The translations under genes and the position numbers were made by a program. Positions 8,768 through 20,124 of a DNA stretch of 41,014 nt are shown piece by piece (positions within the stretch are counted from its first letter, which is position 1; every line of letters begins with the position of its first letter). Below the pieces are notes generated by a model. The model saw nothing but the letters and a program-made list of their open reading frames with translations. It ran no database searches and was not told the DNA's origin. This DNA comes from Azohydromonas lata NBRC 102462 (GTDB lineage: Bacteria > Pseudomonadota > Gammaproteobacteria > Burkholderiales > Burkholderiaceae_C). The stretch lies in the NCBI RefSeq assembly GCF_001571085.1, contig NZ_BCTC01000059.1, forward strand, positions 1-41,014, written 5' to 3'.

Positions 8768-9213
8768 CAGGCGTCACCGGCAGGTTTGCGGCCGGTGTCC
8801 GCCACGGCGAACACGCCGGTGGCACGCAGCACCAGGCGCTCGCCGGCGCCGATGAGGCAGTCGGCAAAGGCCAGCCGGCCGCCCAGGCGCCGGAACTCCA
8901 CCCGGGCCTCCAGCCACTCGCCCAACTGCGCCGACGACAGGAAGTCGGTGTTGAGGTTCACCGTCACCAGCGGTCGGTTGTAGCGCGGGTGGCGCGACAG
9001 GTTGATGCCCAGCGCGCCGTCGGCCAGCGTCGTCAGCATGCCGCCATGCGCCACGCCGATGTGGTTGGCGTGCTGCGCCGCCACGCGCAGGCCGAGCACG
9101 CTGCGGCCGTCCTCGGTACGGCGCCGGTACAGCGGACCCAGCACGGAGAAGAAGGGGCCGGCGCCGGCAAAGGGCTCGAAGCCGGCGGGAAGGTCGAGGC
9201 AAAGGGCGTCCAT
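8767..9213 (-). CDS. PaaI-type hotdog thioesterase
   Basis: A 148-aa single hotdog-fold protein. The signature HIGVAHGGMLTTLADGALG (about residues 51-69) is that of PaaI/YbgC-like acyl-CoA thioesterases, with the HGG turn followed by the AD pair on the central helix. Such enzymes hydrolyse stalled acyl-CoA esters and free CoA during catabolism. It is the first gene of a two-gene leftward operon with the ComB-like gene and is divergent from the FadB-like gene. An operator-like site overlaps its promoter. The substrate cannot be told from sequence. Confidence 0.88.
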   Translation of the reverse strand: MDALCLDLPAGFEPFAGAGPFFSVLGPLYRRRTEDGRSVLGLRVAAQHANHIGVAHGGMLTTLADGALGINLSRHPRYNRPLVTVNLNTDFLSSAQLGEWLEARVEFRRLGGRLAFADCLIGAGERLVLRATGVFAVADTGRKPAGDA

Positions 9214-9245
9214 GCGGCAGCACCGTCCAGGGTTGTGGTGGTGAG

Positions 9246-9266
9246 ACTATAGTCTGCAATGCAGAA
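9246..9266 (-). promoter_or_regulatory. Operator-like palindrome overlapping the leftward thioesterase promoter
   Basis: GTCTG-CAATG-CAGAA (9252-9266), one mismatch from TTCYG-N5-CRGAA, contains a perfect 13-bp palindrome TCTGCAATGCAGA. On the minus strand a -10-like TATAGT lies at 9251-9246, directly abutting it, so the site would fill the spacer of that promoter. The -35 is weak. Confidence 0.5.
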
Positions 9267-9367
9267 CATGGTTGCGATTCCAAGGTGCCGTGTCCTGCAG
9301 GCTGCGTACCTGCGAAAAGCCCACGTCTCCTCTGCAGGTCAATAACTAGGCGTTTACCCGTGGTCGC

Positions 9368-9431
9368 TTTACAGCGCGGTGAAGCACCACTAGCATGGCG
9401 CTTAATCGGAACCGTGTACTGCATTGCAGAA
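9368..9431 (+). promoter_or_regulatory. Promoter and operator of the FadB-like operon
   Basis: TTTACA (9368-9373), a 17-bp spacer and TAGCAT (9391-9396) make a good sigma70-like promoter, with start near 9403. The operator-like site TACTG-CATTG-CAGAA (9417-9431) lies just downstream and includes the perfect palindrome CTGCATTGCAG. The ATG of the FadB-like gene is at 9465. With the site at 9252, this makes a divergent control region with two sites 165 bp apart, a distance that could allow looping. Confidence 0.55.
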
Positions 9432-9464
9432 CAGTGAGTTCAACTTGTTGTCGAGGACCCGCGC

Positions 9465-11558
9465 ATGAACTTTTCCGCTTCCTGCATCCGGCATGGCGCC
9501 GTCGCCGTCATCACGCTGGACAACCCGCCGGTCAACGGCATCAGCCATGCGCTGCGCAGCCGCGTGCTGGCGTTGCTGGACGAGGCACTGGCCGATGCAC
9601 AGGTGCGCGCGATCGTGCTCACGGGCGGCGAGAAGCTGTTCTCGGGAGGTGCCGACGTACGCGAGTTCGGCACGCCCAAGTCCAGCCAGCAGCCCAACCT
9701 GCCTGCGCTGATCGCGGCGCTGGAGTCCTCGGCCAAGCCGGTGGTGGCTGCCATCGCAGGCACCTGCCTGGGCGGCGGACTGGAGCTGGCGCTGGGCTGC
9801 CATTTCCGCATCGCCAAGGCGGACGCCTCGCTGGGCCTGCCCGAAGTGAAGCTCGGCCTGCTGCCCGGCGCCGGCGGCACGCAGCGCCTGCCGCGGGCCA
9901 TCGGCCTGGAGGCGGCACTGAACATGATCCTCTCCGGCGAGCCGCAGCCGGCGGCACGCTTCGAAGGCAGCGGGCTGCTCGACGCGGTGGTGAAGGAAGG
10001 CGACCTGGTGGAGGCCGCCGTTGCCTTTGCCGAGCAGGTGGTGGCCGAGGGCCGGCCGCTGAAGCGGCTGCGCGACGTGAAGTTGGAGCAGGCCGGCTCG
10101 GAAGCCTTCCTGCAGTTCGCCCGCACGCAGGTCAAGGCGTCGAGCCGCTTCCTGCCGGCGCCGCTGAAGTGCGTGGACGCGGTGGCGGCCTGCGTCTCGC
10201 TACCCTTTGACGACGGCCTGCGCTTCGAGCGCGAGCTGTTCCTGGGCCTGATGAACACGCCCGAGTCGCGCGCGCTGCGCCACGTGTTCGCGGCCGAGCG
10301 CGCCGCCTCGAAGGTGGACGTGCCGGCGGGCGCGCCGCTGCGCGAGGTGCGCCAGGTCGGCATCATCGGCGCGGGCACCATGGGCGGCGGCATCGCCATG
10401 GCCTTTGCCAACGCGGGCATGCCGGTCGTGCTGCTGGAGGCCAGCCAGGCGGCCCTGGACAAGGGCTTCAACACCATCCGCGCCAACTACGAGGGCTCGC
10501 TGAAGAAGGGCAAGCTCACCCAGGCGCAGCTCGAGCAGCGGCTGGCGCTGATCACCCCCACGCTGAGCTACGAGTCGCTGCGCGACGCCGACCTCGCCAT
10601 CGAGGCGGTGTTCGAGAGCCTGGAAGTGAAGGAACAGGTGTTCCGCACCCTGGACGAGGTGATGAAGCCGGGCGCGATCCTGGCGTCCAACACCTCGGCG
10701 CTGGACCTGGATGCCATCGCCCGCTTCACGCGGCGTCCGCAGGACGTGATCGGGCTGCATTTCTTCAGCCCTGCCAACGTGATGCGGCTGCTGGAAGTGG
10801 TGCGCGGCGCCGCCACCGCGCCCGAGGTCCTGGCCACCGCCATGCAGCTGGCCAAGCGCATCAGGAAGGTCGCCGTGGTCTCGGGCGTGTGCGACGGCTT
10901 CATCGGCAACCGCATCCTGGCGCGCTACGGCGCCGCGGCCAACGACCTGCTCAACCGCGGCGCGCTGCCGCAGCAGGTGGACCGGGCGCTGGAGGACTTC
11001 GGCTTCGCGATGGGGCTGTTCCGCGTCGGCGACCTGGCCGGCCTGGACATCGGCTGGGCCGGCCGCAAGCGCCGCGCCGCGGCCAACCCGGGCCAGGACT
11101 TCAGCATCGTCGCCGACCGCGTCTGCGAGGCCGGCCGCTTCGGGCAGAAGACCGGCGCGGGCTGGTACCGCTACGAGCCGGGCCGGCGCGATCCGATCCC
11201 CGACCCCGTGGTCACGCAGATCATCGAGCAGTGGCGCGCCGAGCGTGGCCATGCCACGCGCGCCATCGACGCGCAGGAGATCGTCGAGCGCTGCGTGTTC
11301 GCGATGGCCAACGAGGGCGCCCGCATCCTGGCCGAAGGCATCGCGCAGCGCGCCTCCGACATCGACGTGGTCTATCTCAATGGCTACGGCTTCCCCAAGC
11401 ACCGCGGCGGCCCGATGAAGTACGCCGACGAGGTGGGCCTGCCCTACGTGGTGCGCCGCTTGAAGGCCTTTGCCGCCGAAGCCGGCGCTGACCCGGCGCT
11501 GTGGACACCCGCGCCGCTGCTGCTGCAGCTCGCCGCCGAGGGCGGCAGCTTCAACTGA
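9465..11558 (+). CDS. Enoyl-CoA hydratase / 3-hydroxyacyl-CoA dehydrogenase (FadB/PimF-like)
   Basis: A 697-aa bifunctional beta-oxidation enzyme. The N-terminal crotonase domain (1-~190) has both catalytic glutamates: E107 in [11 protein letters not shown] and E127 in [18 protein letters not shown]. The central Rossmann domain has the NAD loop [20 protein letters not shown] from about residue 297. The catalytic His432 is in [17 protein letters not shown]. Two C-terminal dehydrogenase domains follow. It hydrates 2-enoyl-CoA and oxidises the 3-hydroxyacyl-CoA. The length and the pairing with a thiolase and PimC/PimD-like dehydrogenases match PimF of pimelate degradation as well as a general FadB. 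It is the first gene of the rightward operon, behind a promoter and operator-like site. Confidence 0.95.
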   Translation: MNFSASCIRHGAVAVITLDNPPVNGISHALRSRVLALLDEALADAQVRAIVLTGGEKLFSGGADVREFGTPKSSQQPNLPALIAALESSAKPVVAAIAGTCLGGGLELALGCHFRIAKADASLGLPEVKLGLLPGAGGTQRLPRAIGLEAALNMILSGEPQPAARFEGSGLLDAVVKEGDLVEAAVAFAEQVVAEGRPLKRLRDVKLEQAGSEAFLQFARTQVKASSRFLPAPLKCVDAVAACVSLPFDDGLRFERELFLGLMNTPESRALRHVFAAERAASKVDVPAGAPLREVRQVGIIGAGTMGGGIAMAFANAGMPVVLLEASQAALDKGFNTIRANYEGSLKKGKLTQAQLEQRLALITPTLSYESLRDADLAIEAVFESLEVKEQVFRTLDEVMKPGAILASNTSALDLDAIARFTRRPQDVIGLHFFSPANVMRLLEVVRGAATAPEVLATAMQLAKRIRKVAVVSGVCDGFIGNRILARYGAAANDLLNRGALPQQVDRALEDFGFAMGLFRVGDLAGLDIGWAGRKRRAAANPGQDFSIVADRVCEAGRFGQKTGAGWYRYEPGRRDPIPDPVVTQIIEQWRAERGHATRAIDAQEIVERCVFAMANEGARILAEGIAQRASDIDVVYLNGYGFPKHRGGPMKYADEVGLPYVVRRLKAFAAEAGADPALWTPAPLLLQLAAEGGSFN

Positions 11559-11593
11559 AGGCCGTTCGCCGGCCCGAACAGGAATTCCGCACC

Positions 11594-12772
<1,179 letters not shown>

Positions 12773-12790
12773 TCACCGCAGCCCTCACTC

Positions 12791-12811
12791 CCCGGCGGAA
12801 CGCCCGCCGGG
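12791..12811 (+). terminator. GC-rich hairpin between thiolase and SDR genes
   Basis: A perfect 8-bp inverted repeat, CCCGGCGG-aacgc-CCGCCGGG, stands in the 67-bp gap after the thiolase. There is no T-run, so it could stabilise or partly attenuate the transcript rather than end it. The next gene's AGGAG ribosome site lies about 17 bp downstream. Confidence 0.35.
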
Positions 12812-12839
12812 CAGGCAAGCAACGACACAGGAGACATGT

Positions 12840-13613
12840 ATGGGCGTGATGGACCTGTTCCGGCTCGACGGCCAGGTGGCACTGGTTACCGGCGGCTCGC
12901 GCGGGCTGGGGCTGCAGATGGCCCGGGCACTGGGCGAAGCGGGCTGCAAGGTGGCGATCAGCGCGCGCAAGGAAGGCGAGCTGGCCGAGGCGAAGGCGGC
13001 CCTGGAGGCCGAGGGCATCGAGGTGTTCACCATCGTCAACGACCTGCAGCAGTTCGACCGCATCCCGGCGCTGGTCGAGGCGGTGGTGCAGCGCTTCGGC
13101 GACATCGACATCCTCGTCAACAACGCCGGGGCCACCTGGGGCGCGCCGGCCGAGGAGTACCCGGACGAGGCGTGGCACAAGGTGATGAACCTCAACGTCA
13201 ACGCGCCGTTCTTCCTGGCGCGCGAGGTGGGCCGGCGCTGCATGATCCCGCGCGGGCGCGGCAAGATCGTCAACGTCGCCTCGGTGGCGGGCCTCAAGGG
13301 CATGGCACCAGGCGTGCACACCATCGCCTACAACACCTCCAAGGCCGCGGCGATCAACTTCACGCGGGCCCTGGCTTCGGAGTGGGGGCGTTACGGCATC
13401 AACGTCAACGCGATCTGTCCCGGCTTCTTCCCTTCGAAGATGTCGGCTGGCCTGCTGGAGAGCATCGGAGAGCAAGTCCTTGCCCGCGCGCCGCTGCGGC
13501 GTTTGGGCGGAGACGAGGACCTGATGGGCGCCGTGGTGTTCCTGGCCAGCGAGGCCTCCCGCCACATCACCGGCCAGTACCTGGCGGTGGACGGCGGCAC
13601 CTCGGCGCTGTGA
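12840..13613 (+). CDS. Short-chain dehydrogenase/reductase
   Basis: 257 aa, a classical SDR. The cofactor loop is TGGSRGLG (residues 17-24) with a following basic SARK segment that suggests NADP(H) may be used. The structural motif is NNAGATWG. The active site is S148 in NVASVAGLKG and Y164/K168 in YNTSK. The serine-tyrosine spacing is 16, slightly longer than the usual 12-13. The C-terminus is typical (HITGQYLAVDGGTSAL). It starts at ATG 12840 behind AGGAG. Its neighbours are an APH-like kinase, an ACAD10/11-like dehydrogenase and a CoA ligase. Together these match the LvaD-LvaA-LvaC-LvaE set of levulinate catabolism, where the SDR reduces 4-ketoacyl-CoA. That assignment is an inference. Confidence 0.92.
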   Translation: MGVMDLFRLDGQVALVTGGSRGLGLQMARALGEAGCKVAISARKEGELAEAKAALEAEGIEVFTIVNDLQQFDRIPALVEAVVQRFGDIDILVNNAGATWGAPAEEYPDEAWHKVMNLNVNAPFFLAREVGRRCMIPRGRGKIVNVASVAGLKGMAPGVHTIAYNTSKAAAINFTRALASEWGRYGINVNAICPGFFPSKMSAGLLESIGEQVLARAPLRRLGGDEDLMGAVVFLASEASRHITGQYLAVDGGTSAL

Positions 13614-13621
13614 GTAGCCCC

Positions 13622-14686
13622 ATGAGCGACGCACAGGCGCAATTCAGCGGCACCCGAGCGGTGGCGCCGCAGCATGCCTTCGACATCGGGGCCCTGCAGG
13701 CCTGGATGCGCAAGCAGGTGCCGGGCTTCGAGGGCACTGTGGAAGTCGAGCAGTTCAAGGGCGGCCAGTCCAATCCCACCTTCAGGCTCACGGCGGGCCA
13801 GCGGCGCTACGTGATGCGGCGCAAGCCCCCAGGGCAACTGCTGCCCTCGGCGCACGCGGTGGAGCGCGAGTTCCGCGTTATGCAGGCGCTCGCGGCGACC
13901 GACGTGCCGGTGCCGCGCGTGCACGCGCTGTGCGAGGACGCGTCGGTGATCGGCTCGGCCTTCTACGTGATGGACTGCGTCGAAGGGCGCATCCTGTGGG
14001 ACCCTGCCCTGCCGGGCATGGAACCGGCCGAGCGTGCGGCGCACTACGAGGAGATGAACCGCGTCATCGCCGCGCTGCACGGCGTGGACCCGGCCGCGGT
14101 GGGCCTGGCGGACTACGGCAAGCCGGGCCACTACATCGAGCGCCAGGTGGCGCGCTGGACGCGGCAATACCGCGCGGCAGAGACGGAGCCCATCCCCGCT
14201 GCCGACGCGCTGATCGACTGGTTGCCCAGGCACCTGCCGGTGGCGGTGCCGGCGCGCATCGTGCACGGCGACTTCCGGCTCGACAACGTGGTGTTCCACC
14301 CCACGCAGCCGCGCATCCTGGCCGTGCTGGACTGGGAGCTCTCGACGCTGGGAGACCCGCTGGCCGACTTCGCCTACCACTGCATGCGCTGGCGGCTGCC
14401 GGCGCCCGGCGGCCTCGCCGGCGTTGATCTGCAGGCGCTGGGCATCCCGTCTGAAGGCCAGTACCTGCGCCGCTACCTGGAGCGCATGGGCAGCGGTGCG
14501 GCGCTGAGCGAGGCCGACTGGGGCTACTACCTCGTGTTCAACATGTTCCGCCTGGTCGGCATCCTGCAAGGGGTGGCCCATCGTGCGCTGCAGGGCAATG
14601 CCTCCAGCGCCCAGGCGGTGGAAACGGGCAAGCGCGCCCGCCCGCTGGCCGAGCAGGCCTGGGCGCTGGCGCAGACGATCCGATAG
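13622..14686 (+). CDS. APH-fold phosphotransferase, acyl-CoA-associated (LvaA/ACAD10-kinase-like)
   Basis: A 354-aa protein kinase-like phosphotransferase. The nucleotide and substrate side starts with [12 protein letters not shown], and the catalytic loop is [14 protein letters not shown] (H215, D217, N222). The metal-binding motif is [15 protein letters not shown] (D237). This subfamily sits beside acyl-CoA dehydrogenases and corresponds to the kinase domain fused in animal ACAD10/ACAD11. In Pseudomonas LvaA it phosphorylates 4-hydroxyacyl-CoA. It is not an antibiotic-resistance enzyme by context. The ATG at 13622 lies 8 bp after the SDR stop, and the ACAD follows after 11 bp. No LvaB-like small partner is seen. 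Confidence 0.9.
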   Translation: MSDAQAQFSGTRAVAPQHAFDIGALQAWMRKQVPGFEGTVEVEQFKGGQSNPTFRLTAGQRRYVMRRKPPGQLLPSAHAVEREFRVMQALAATDVPVPRVHALCEDASVIGSAFYVMDCVEGRILWDPALPGMEPAERAAHYEEMNRVIAALHGVDPAAVGLADYGKPGHYIERQVARWTRQYRAAETEPIPAADALIDWLPRHLPVAVPARIVHGDFRLDNVVFHPTQPRILAVLDWELSTLGDPLADFAYHCMRWRLPAPGGLAGVDLQALGIPSEGQYLRRYLERMGSGAALSEADWGYYLVFNMFRLVGILQGVAHRALQGNASSAQAVETGKRARPLAEQAWALAQTIR

Positions 14687-14697
14687 GGAGACGACGC

Positions 14698-15927
<1,230 letters not shown>

Positions 15928-15931
15928 AGCC

Positions 15932-17605
15932 ATGACCGAGCAATCGCATTTCAAGCACTGGCCGCCGGGCGTGCCGCGGCACCTGACGCTGCCGCAGACG
16001 CACCTGTTCTACAACGCCGAGGTGTCGGCCACCCGCTTTCCCGACAAGCCCTTCATCGTTTTCTACGACTCGGTGCTCACCTTCGCACAGTTCCGCGAGG
16101 AGGCCGAGGCGCTGGCCGGCTGGCTGCAGCACGAGGCCGGCGTGAAGCGCGGCGACCGCGTGCTGCTGGACATGCAGAACAGCCCGCAGTGGGTGCTGGC
16201 CTTCTACGCCATCCTGCGCGCCGACGCGGTGGTGGTGCCGGTGAACCCGATGAACCGTTGCGAGGAGCTGCGGCACCTGGCGGCGGACAGCGGGGCCGCG
16301 GTGGCCTTCGTCGGGCAGGAGCTGCTGGACGAGCTGAGGCCGCTGCTGGGGCAGGGGCTGGAGCGCGTGGTGGTGGCGGCCTACAGCGACCACCTGACGG
16401 CGCCGACCGACCTGCGCGTGCCGGAGTTCGTCAGCGCGCCGCGCGTGCCGCTGGACGATGTGCGCCTGACGGCATGGAGCAGCGCGCTGGCGCGGCAGTT
16501 GCGGCCGCTGCCCGTGCAGGCGGGGCCCGACGATCCGGCCGTGATGCCTTATACCTCCGGCACCACCGGCAACCCCAAGGGTTGCGTCCACACCCACCGC
16601 AGCGTGATGAGCACGCTGGTGGGCGGCACGACCTGGTTCTCGCGCACGCAGGACGCGGTGTACCTGGCGGCGCTGCCCTTCTTCCACGTCACCGGGCTGT
16701 CGGGCAGCATGAACGGACCGCTGTACGTCGGCGCCACCGTGGTGGTGCTGCCGCGCTGGGACCGCGACGCCGCGGCGGCGCTGATGCAGCGCTACGGCGT
16801 CACGGTCTGGCAGGCGATCACGGCGATGGTGGTGGACTTCGTGGCCAACCCCCGGCTGCCGGCGTACGACCTCTCCAGCCTGCAGGGTATCCGCGGCGGC
16901 GGCGCGGCCATGCCCGAGGCCGTGGCGCATCGGCTCAAGGAGCTCACGGGACTGGACTTTGTCGAGGGCTACGGCATGTCCGAAACCATGGCGGCCACGC
17001 ACATCAACCCGCCGCAGCGCCCCAAGCCGCAGTGCCTGGGCATCCCGGTGTTCGACGTCGATGCCCGCATCATCGACCCCGTGACGCTGCAGGCGCTGCC
17101 GCAGGGCGAGAGCGGCGAGATCGTCGTGCACGGCCCGCAGGTGATGCAGGGCTACTGGAACAACCCGGGCGCCAACGCCGGGGCCTTCATCGAGCTGGAC
17201 GGCAAGCGCTTCCTGCGCACCGGCGACCTCGCGCGCATCGACGAGGACGGCTACTTCTTCATGACCGACCGTCTCAAGCGCATGATCAACGCCTCGGGCT
17301 ACAAGGTCTGGCCGGCCGAGGTCGAGGCGCTGATGTACCACCACCCTGCCGTGCAGGAGGCCTGCGTGATCGCTGCGCCCGATGCCAAGCGCGGGGAGAC
17401 CGTCAAGGCGGTGGTGGTGCTGCGCCCGGGGTTCGAGCATTTGACCGAGCAGGACCTGATCGACTGGGCGCACGAGCACATGGCGGCCTACAAGAGCCCG
17501 CGCATCGTGCAGTTCGTCAGCGCGCTGCCCAAGTCAGGCTCGGGCAAGGTGATGTGGCGCCAGCTGCAAGAGACCGAGGCTGGAGCCGCGGGAGCGCGCG
17601 CATGA
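15932..17605 (+). CDS. AMP-forming acyl-CoA synthetase (long/medium chain type)
   Basis: 557 aa of the ANL adenylate-forming family. The phosphate-binding P-loop is YTSGTTGNPKG (207-217), followed by the GYGMSETM motif, the hinge region YFFMTDRLKRMINASGYKVWP and the A10 lysine K539 in PKSGSGKVMW. It activates a carboxylic acid with ATP and CoA and would feed the dehydrogenases upstream. The ATG at 15932 is 4 bp after the ACAD stop; a longer in-frame start would overlap the ACAD gene. Its stop overlaps the next ATG (ATGA), so translation is coupled. The acid cannot be told from sequence; position in the cluster parallels LvaE. Confidence 0.93.
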   Translation: MTEQSHFKHWPPGVPRHLTLPQTHLFYNAEVSATRFPDKPFIVFYDSVLTFAQFREEAEALAGWLQHEAGVKRGDRVLLDMQNSPQWVLAFYAILRADAVVVPVNPMNRCEELRHLAADSGAAVAFVGQELLDELRPLLGQGLERVVVAAYSDHLTAPTDLRVPEFVSAPRVPLDDVRLTAWSSALARQLRPLPVQAGPDDPAVMPYTSGTTGNPKGCVHTHRSVMSTLVGGTTWFSRTQDAVYLAALPFFHVTGLSGSMNGPLYVGATVVVLPRWDRDAAAALMQRYGVTVWQAITAMVVDFVANPRLPAYDLSSLQGIRGGGAAMPEAVAHRLKELTGLDFVEGYGMSETMAATHINPPQRPKPQCLGIPVFDVDARIIDPVTLQALPQGESGEIVVHGPQVMQGYWNNPGANAGAFIELDGKRFLRTGDLARIDEDGYFFMTDRLKRMINASGYKVWPAEVEALMYHHPAVQEACVIAAPDAKRGETVKAVVVLRPGFEHLTEQDLIDWAHEHMAAYKSPRIVQFVSALPKSGSGKVMWRQLQETEAGAAGARA

Positions 17606-18588
17606 AGGCCCTGGTGTGCAGCGCCTTCGGGCCGATCGCCGACCTGCGCCCGGGCACGCTGCCGGACCCGGTGCCGGGCCCGGGCCAGCTGCTGATCGAG
17701 GTGAAGGCCGCGTCGGTGAACTTCCCTGACGCGCTGATCGTGCAGGGCCGCTACCAGGCGCGGCCCGAACTGCCCTTCGCGCCGGGGGCCGAGGCCGCGG
17801 GCGTGGTGCGCGCGCTGGGCCCGGGCGTGCAGGGTTTCAGCGTCGGCGACGCGGTGGTGGCCTCCACCGGCCACGGCGCCTTTGCGGAGCTGTGCCTGGC
17901 GCAGGCCGCGAAGGTGTCGCGGCTGCCCCAGGGCATGAGCTTCGAGCAGGGGGCGGCCTTCGTGCTGACCTACGGCACCTCGCTGCACGCGCTGCAGCAG
18001 GTGGGCCGGCTGCAGCCCGGCGAGTCGCTGCTGGTGCTGGGCGCCGCGGGCGGCGTGGGGCTGGCGGCCATCGAGATCGGCAAGGCGCTGGGCGCGCGCG
18101 TGATCGCGGCGGCCTCCAGCGAGGAAAAGCTGGCGCTGTGCCGCCGCAGCGGCGCCGATGCGAGCATCGACTACACCCAGCCCGAGTGGCGGCGCCGGGT
18201 GGAGGCGCTGACGGACGGGCAGGGGGCCGATGCGGTCTATGACGCCGTGGGTGGCGTCTATGCCGAGCCGGCGCTGCGGGCCACGGCCTGGCGCGGGCGC
18301 TACCTGGTGGTCGGCTTCGCGGCGGGCGAGATCCCGCGCCTGCCGCTCAATCTCGCGCTGCTCAAGGAGCGGCAGATCCTGGGCGTGTTCTGGGGCGAGG
18401 CCATGCGCCGCGACCCGGCGCAACACGAAGCCAACATGGCGCAGCTGGGGCGCTGGTTCGAGCAGGGGCTGCTCAGGCCTGCCATCACCGAGCGCGTGCC
18501 GCTGGACCATGCCGCCGCGGCCATCCAGCGCCTGGCCGACCGTCAGGCGATGGGCAAGCTGGTCGTGCTGCCGGGGGCTGACGCATGA
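17602..18588 (+). CDS. NADPH:quinone oxidoreductase-like MDR protein
   Basis: 328 aa of the medium-chain dehydrogenase/reductase family, quinone-oxidoreductase type. It starts MKALVCSAFGPIADLR. The substrate side motif is ASVNFPDALIVQGRYQ, and the nucleotide loop is LVLGAAGGVGLAAIEIG near residues 146-162. No structural or catalytic zinc cysteine cluster is seen, as expected for this zinc-free branch, which reduces activated double bonds or quinones with NADPH. It overlaps the ligase upstream and the MaoC gene downstream by ATGA junctions. It may act on an enoyl-CoA or enone intermediate. Confidence 0.9.
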   Translation: MKALVCSAFGPIADLRPGTLPDPVPGPGQLLIEVKAASVNFPDALIVQGRYQARPELPFAPGAEAAGVVRALGPGVQGFSVGDAVVASTGHGAFAELCLAQAAKVSRLPQGMSFEQGAAFVLTYGTSLHALQQVGRLQPGESLLVLGAAGGVGLAAIEIGKALGARVIAAASSEEKLALCRRSGADASIDYTQPEWRRRVEALTDGQGADAVYDAVGGVYAEPALRATAWRGRYLVVGFAAGEIPRLPLNLALLKERQILGVFWGEAMRRDPAQHEANMAQLGRWFEQGLLRPAITERVPLDHAAAAIQRLADRQAMGKLVVLPGADA

Positions 18589-19034
18589 ACAGCTACCAGA
18601 TGGATGAGCTCCCGGCGCTGGTTGGCCAGCCGCTGGGCAGCAGTGGATGGCTCCAGGTGGACCAGGACCGCATCGACCGCTTCGCGCAGGCCACCGGCGA
18701 CGAGCAGTGGATCCACGTGGACCCGGCGCGTGCCGCGGCCGGGCCTTTCGGCGGCACGGTGGCGCATGGCTACCTCACGCTGTCGCTGCTGCCGGCCCTG
18801 GCGGCCACGGCCTTTCGCTTGGCCGACAGCCGCATGGGCGTGAACTACGGCCTCAACCGCGTGCGCTTTCCGGCGCCGGTGCCCGTGGACAGCTTGCTGC
18901 GCGGGCACTTCACGCTGCTGCGCTGCGAGCCCTGCGAGGGCGGGCTGCAGCTCACCCTCGAAGCGCGCGTCGAACGCCAGGGCAGCGACAAGCCGGTGTG
19001 CGTGGCCGAGACGCTGTCGCGCCGCTACCGCTGA
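18585..19034 (+). CDS. MaoC-family (R)-specific enoyl-CoA hydratase-like protein
   Basis: A 149-aa single hotdog domain. The hydratase signature FAQATGDEQWIHVDPARA (residues 33-50) supplies the expected Asp39/His44 dyad, and GPFGGTVAHGYLTLSL follows. Such proteins hydrate trans-2-enoyl-CoA to the (R)-3-hydroxy product. With the FadB-like protein giving the (S)-isomer, the operon could handle both stereochemistries. It shares an ATGA overlap with the MDR gene. Confidence 0.9.
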   Translation: MNSYQMDELPALVGQPLGSSGWLQVDQDRIDRFAQATGDEQWIHVDPARAAAGPFGGTVAHGYLTLSLLPALAATAFRLADSRMGVNYGLNRVRFPAPVPVDSLLRGHFTLLRCEPCEGGLQLTLEARVERQGSDKPVCVAETLSRRYR

Positions 19035-19084
19035 AACGTATTTCTCGATGGCCCCGCCAAGGGCCGCACCAACCGGAGACAACG

Positions 19085-20062
19085 ATGACCGCAACCTCCA
19101 AGACCCGCCGCCTGCTACTGGCCGGCTGCGCCGCCGCGCTGCTGGCCCCGGCCGGCGCCGCGCTGGCGCAGGGCTTTCCAGCCAAGCCGATCACGCTGAT
19201 CGTGCCCTGGCCCGCGGGCGGCTCCACCGACCGGCACATGCGGCTGCTGGCCGAGCTCGCGTCCAAGCAGCTGGGGCAGAACATCATCGTCGAGAACAAG
19301 CCCGGCGCCGGCGGCACGCTGGGCCCGGGCATGATGGCGCAGACCGCCAAGCCCGACGGCTACACCATCGCCCAGTTCCCCATGGGCATGCTGCGCGTGC
19401 CGCACATGCAGAAGACGGCCTGGAACCCGCTCAACGACTTCAGCTACATCATCGGCGTCTCGGGCTACACCTTCGGCTTCACGGTGCGCGCCGACTCGCC
19501 CTACAAGAGCTTCAACGACTACATCGAGGCCGCACGCAAGGCGCCCGGCAAGGTGGACTACGGCTCCACGGGCATCGGCACCAGCCCGCACTTGCTGATG
19601 GAGGAGCTGGCCGAGAACGCCAAGGTGCAGCTCACGCACGTGCCCTTCAAGGGCAACGCCGACTTGCAGCAGGCGCTGCTGGGCGGGCATGTCAGCGCGC
19701 AGAGCGACGCCACCGGCTGGGACAAGTTCGTGGACGGCGGGCAGATGCGGCTGCTGCTGACCTTCGGCGAGCAGCGCACCAAGCGCTGGCCCAGCGTGCC
19801 CACGGCCAAGGAGCTGGGCTACAACGTGGTGTCCGCCTCGCCCTACGGCATCGTCGGCCCCAAGGGCATGGACCCGGCCGTGATGAAGACGCTGCACGAC
19901 GCCTTCAAGAAGGCGATGGACGACCCGCGGCACCAGGAAGTGCTGGAGCAGCTCAACCAGCAGCCCTGGTACCGCAGCGGCGAGGACTACCGCAAGTGGG
20001 CCGCCGAGACCTTCCAGCGCGACAAGGCGCTGATCGAGCGGCTGGGCCTGGCGATGAAGTGA
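19085..20062 (+). CDS. Bug-family periplasmic solute-binding protein 1
   Basis: 325 aa. A signal peptide (residues 1-28, basic TRR then a hydrophobic core, cleavage after ALA) precedes the mature start QGFPAKPITLIVPWPAGGSTD. That is the conserved first beta-strand of Bug/TctC proteins. IIVENKPGAGGTLG and the GSTGIGTSPHLLMEEL segment are also typical. These proteins capture carboxylates in the periplasm for a TctAB permease, but no TctA or TctB is in the window. It is the tenth gene of the rightward operon and probably binds the acid that the island degrades, or acts in sensing. Confidence 0.93.
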   Translation: MTATSKTRRLLLAGCAAALLAPAGAALAQGFPAKPITLIVPWPAGGSTDRHMRLLAELASKQLGQNIIVENKPGAGGTLGPGMMAQTAKPDGYTIAQFPMGMLRVPHMQKTAWNPLNDFSYIIGVSGYTFGFTVRADSPYKSFNDYIEAARKAPGKVDYGSTGIGTSPHLLMEELAENAKVQLTHVPFKGNADLQQALLGGHVSAQSDATGWDKFVDGGQMRLLLTFGEQRTKRWPSVPTAKELGYNVVSASPYGIVGPKGMDPAVMKTLHDAFKKAMDDPRHQEVLEQLNQQPWYRSGEDYRKWAAETFQRDKALIERLGLAMK

Positions 20063-20089
20063 GCCGCGAGCCGGGCCGCGTTGTAGCAG

Positions 20090-20108
20090 GGGCGCTTGGC
20101 GCCCTTTT
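20090..20108 (+). terminator. Probable intrinsic terminator/attenuator
   Basis: GGGCGC-ttg-GCGCCC followed by TTTT stands between the first Bug gene and the MDR gene at 20125. The stem is short but pure GC. Readthrough must be possible, or a promoter must lie close by, because the next ribosome site starts only about 4 bp downstream. Confidence 0.45.
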
Positions 20109-20124
20109 CCCTTGGAGCATCGCG

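Noticed and set aside
13622-14686. Aminoglycoside resistance gene
   Set aside because: The APH fold is present, but the gene lies between an SDR and an ACAD and has the ACAD10/LvaA-type sequence, so a metabolic kinase is far more likely.
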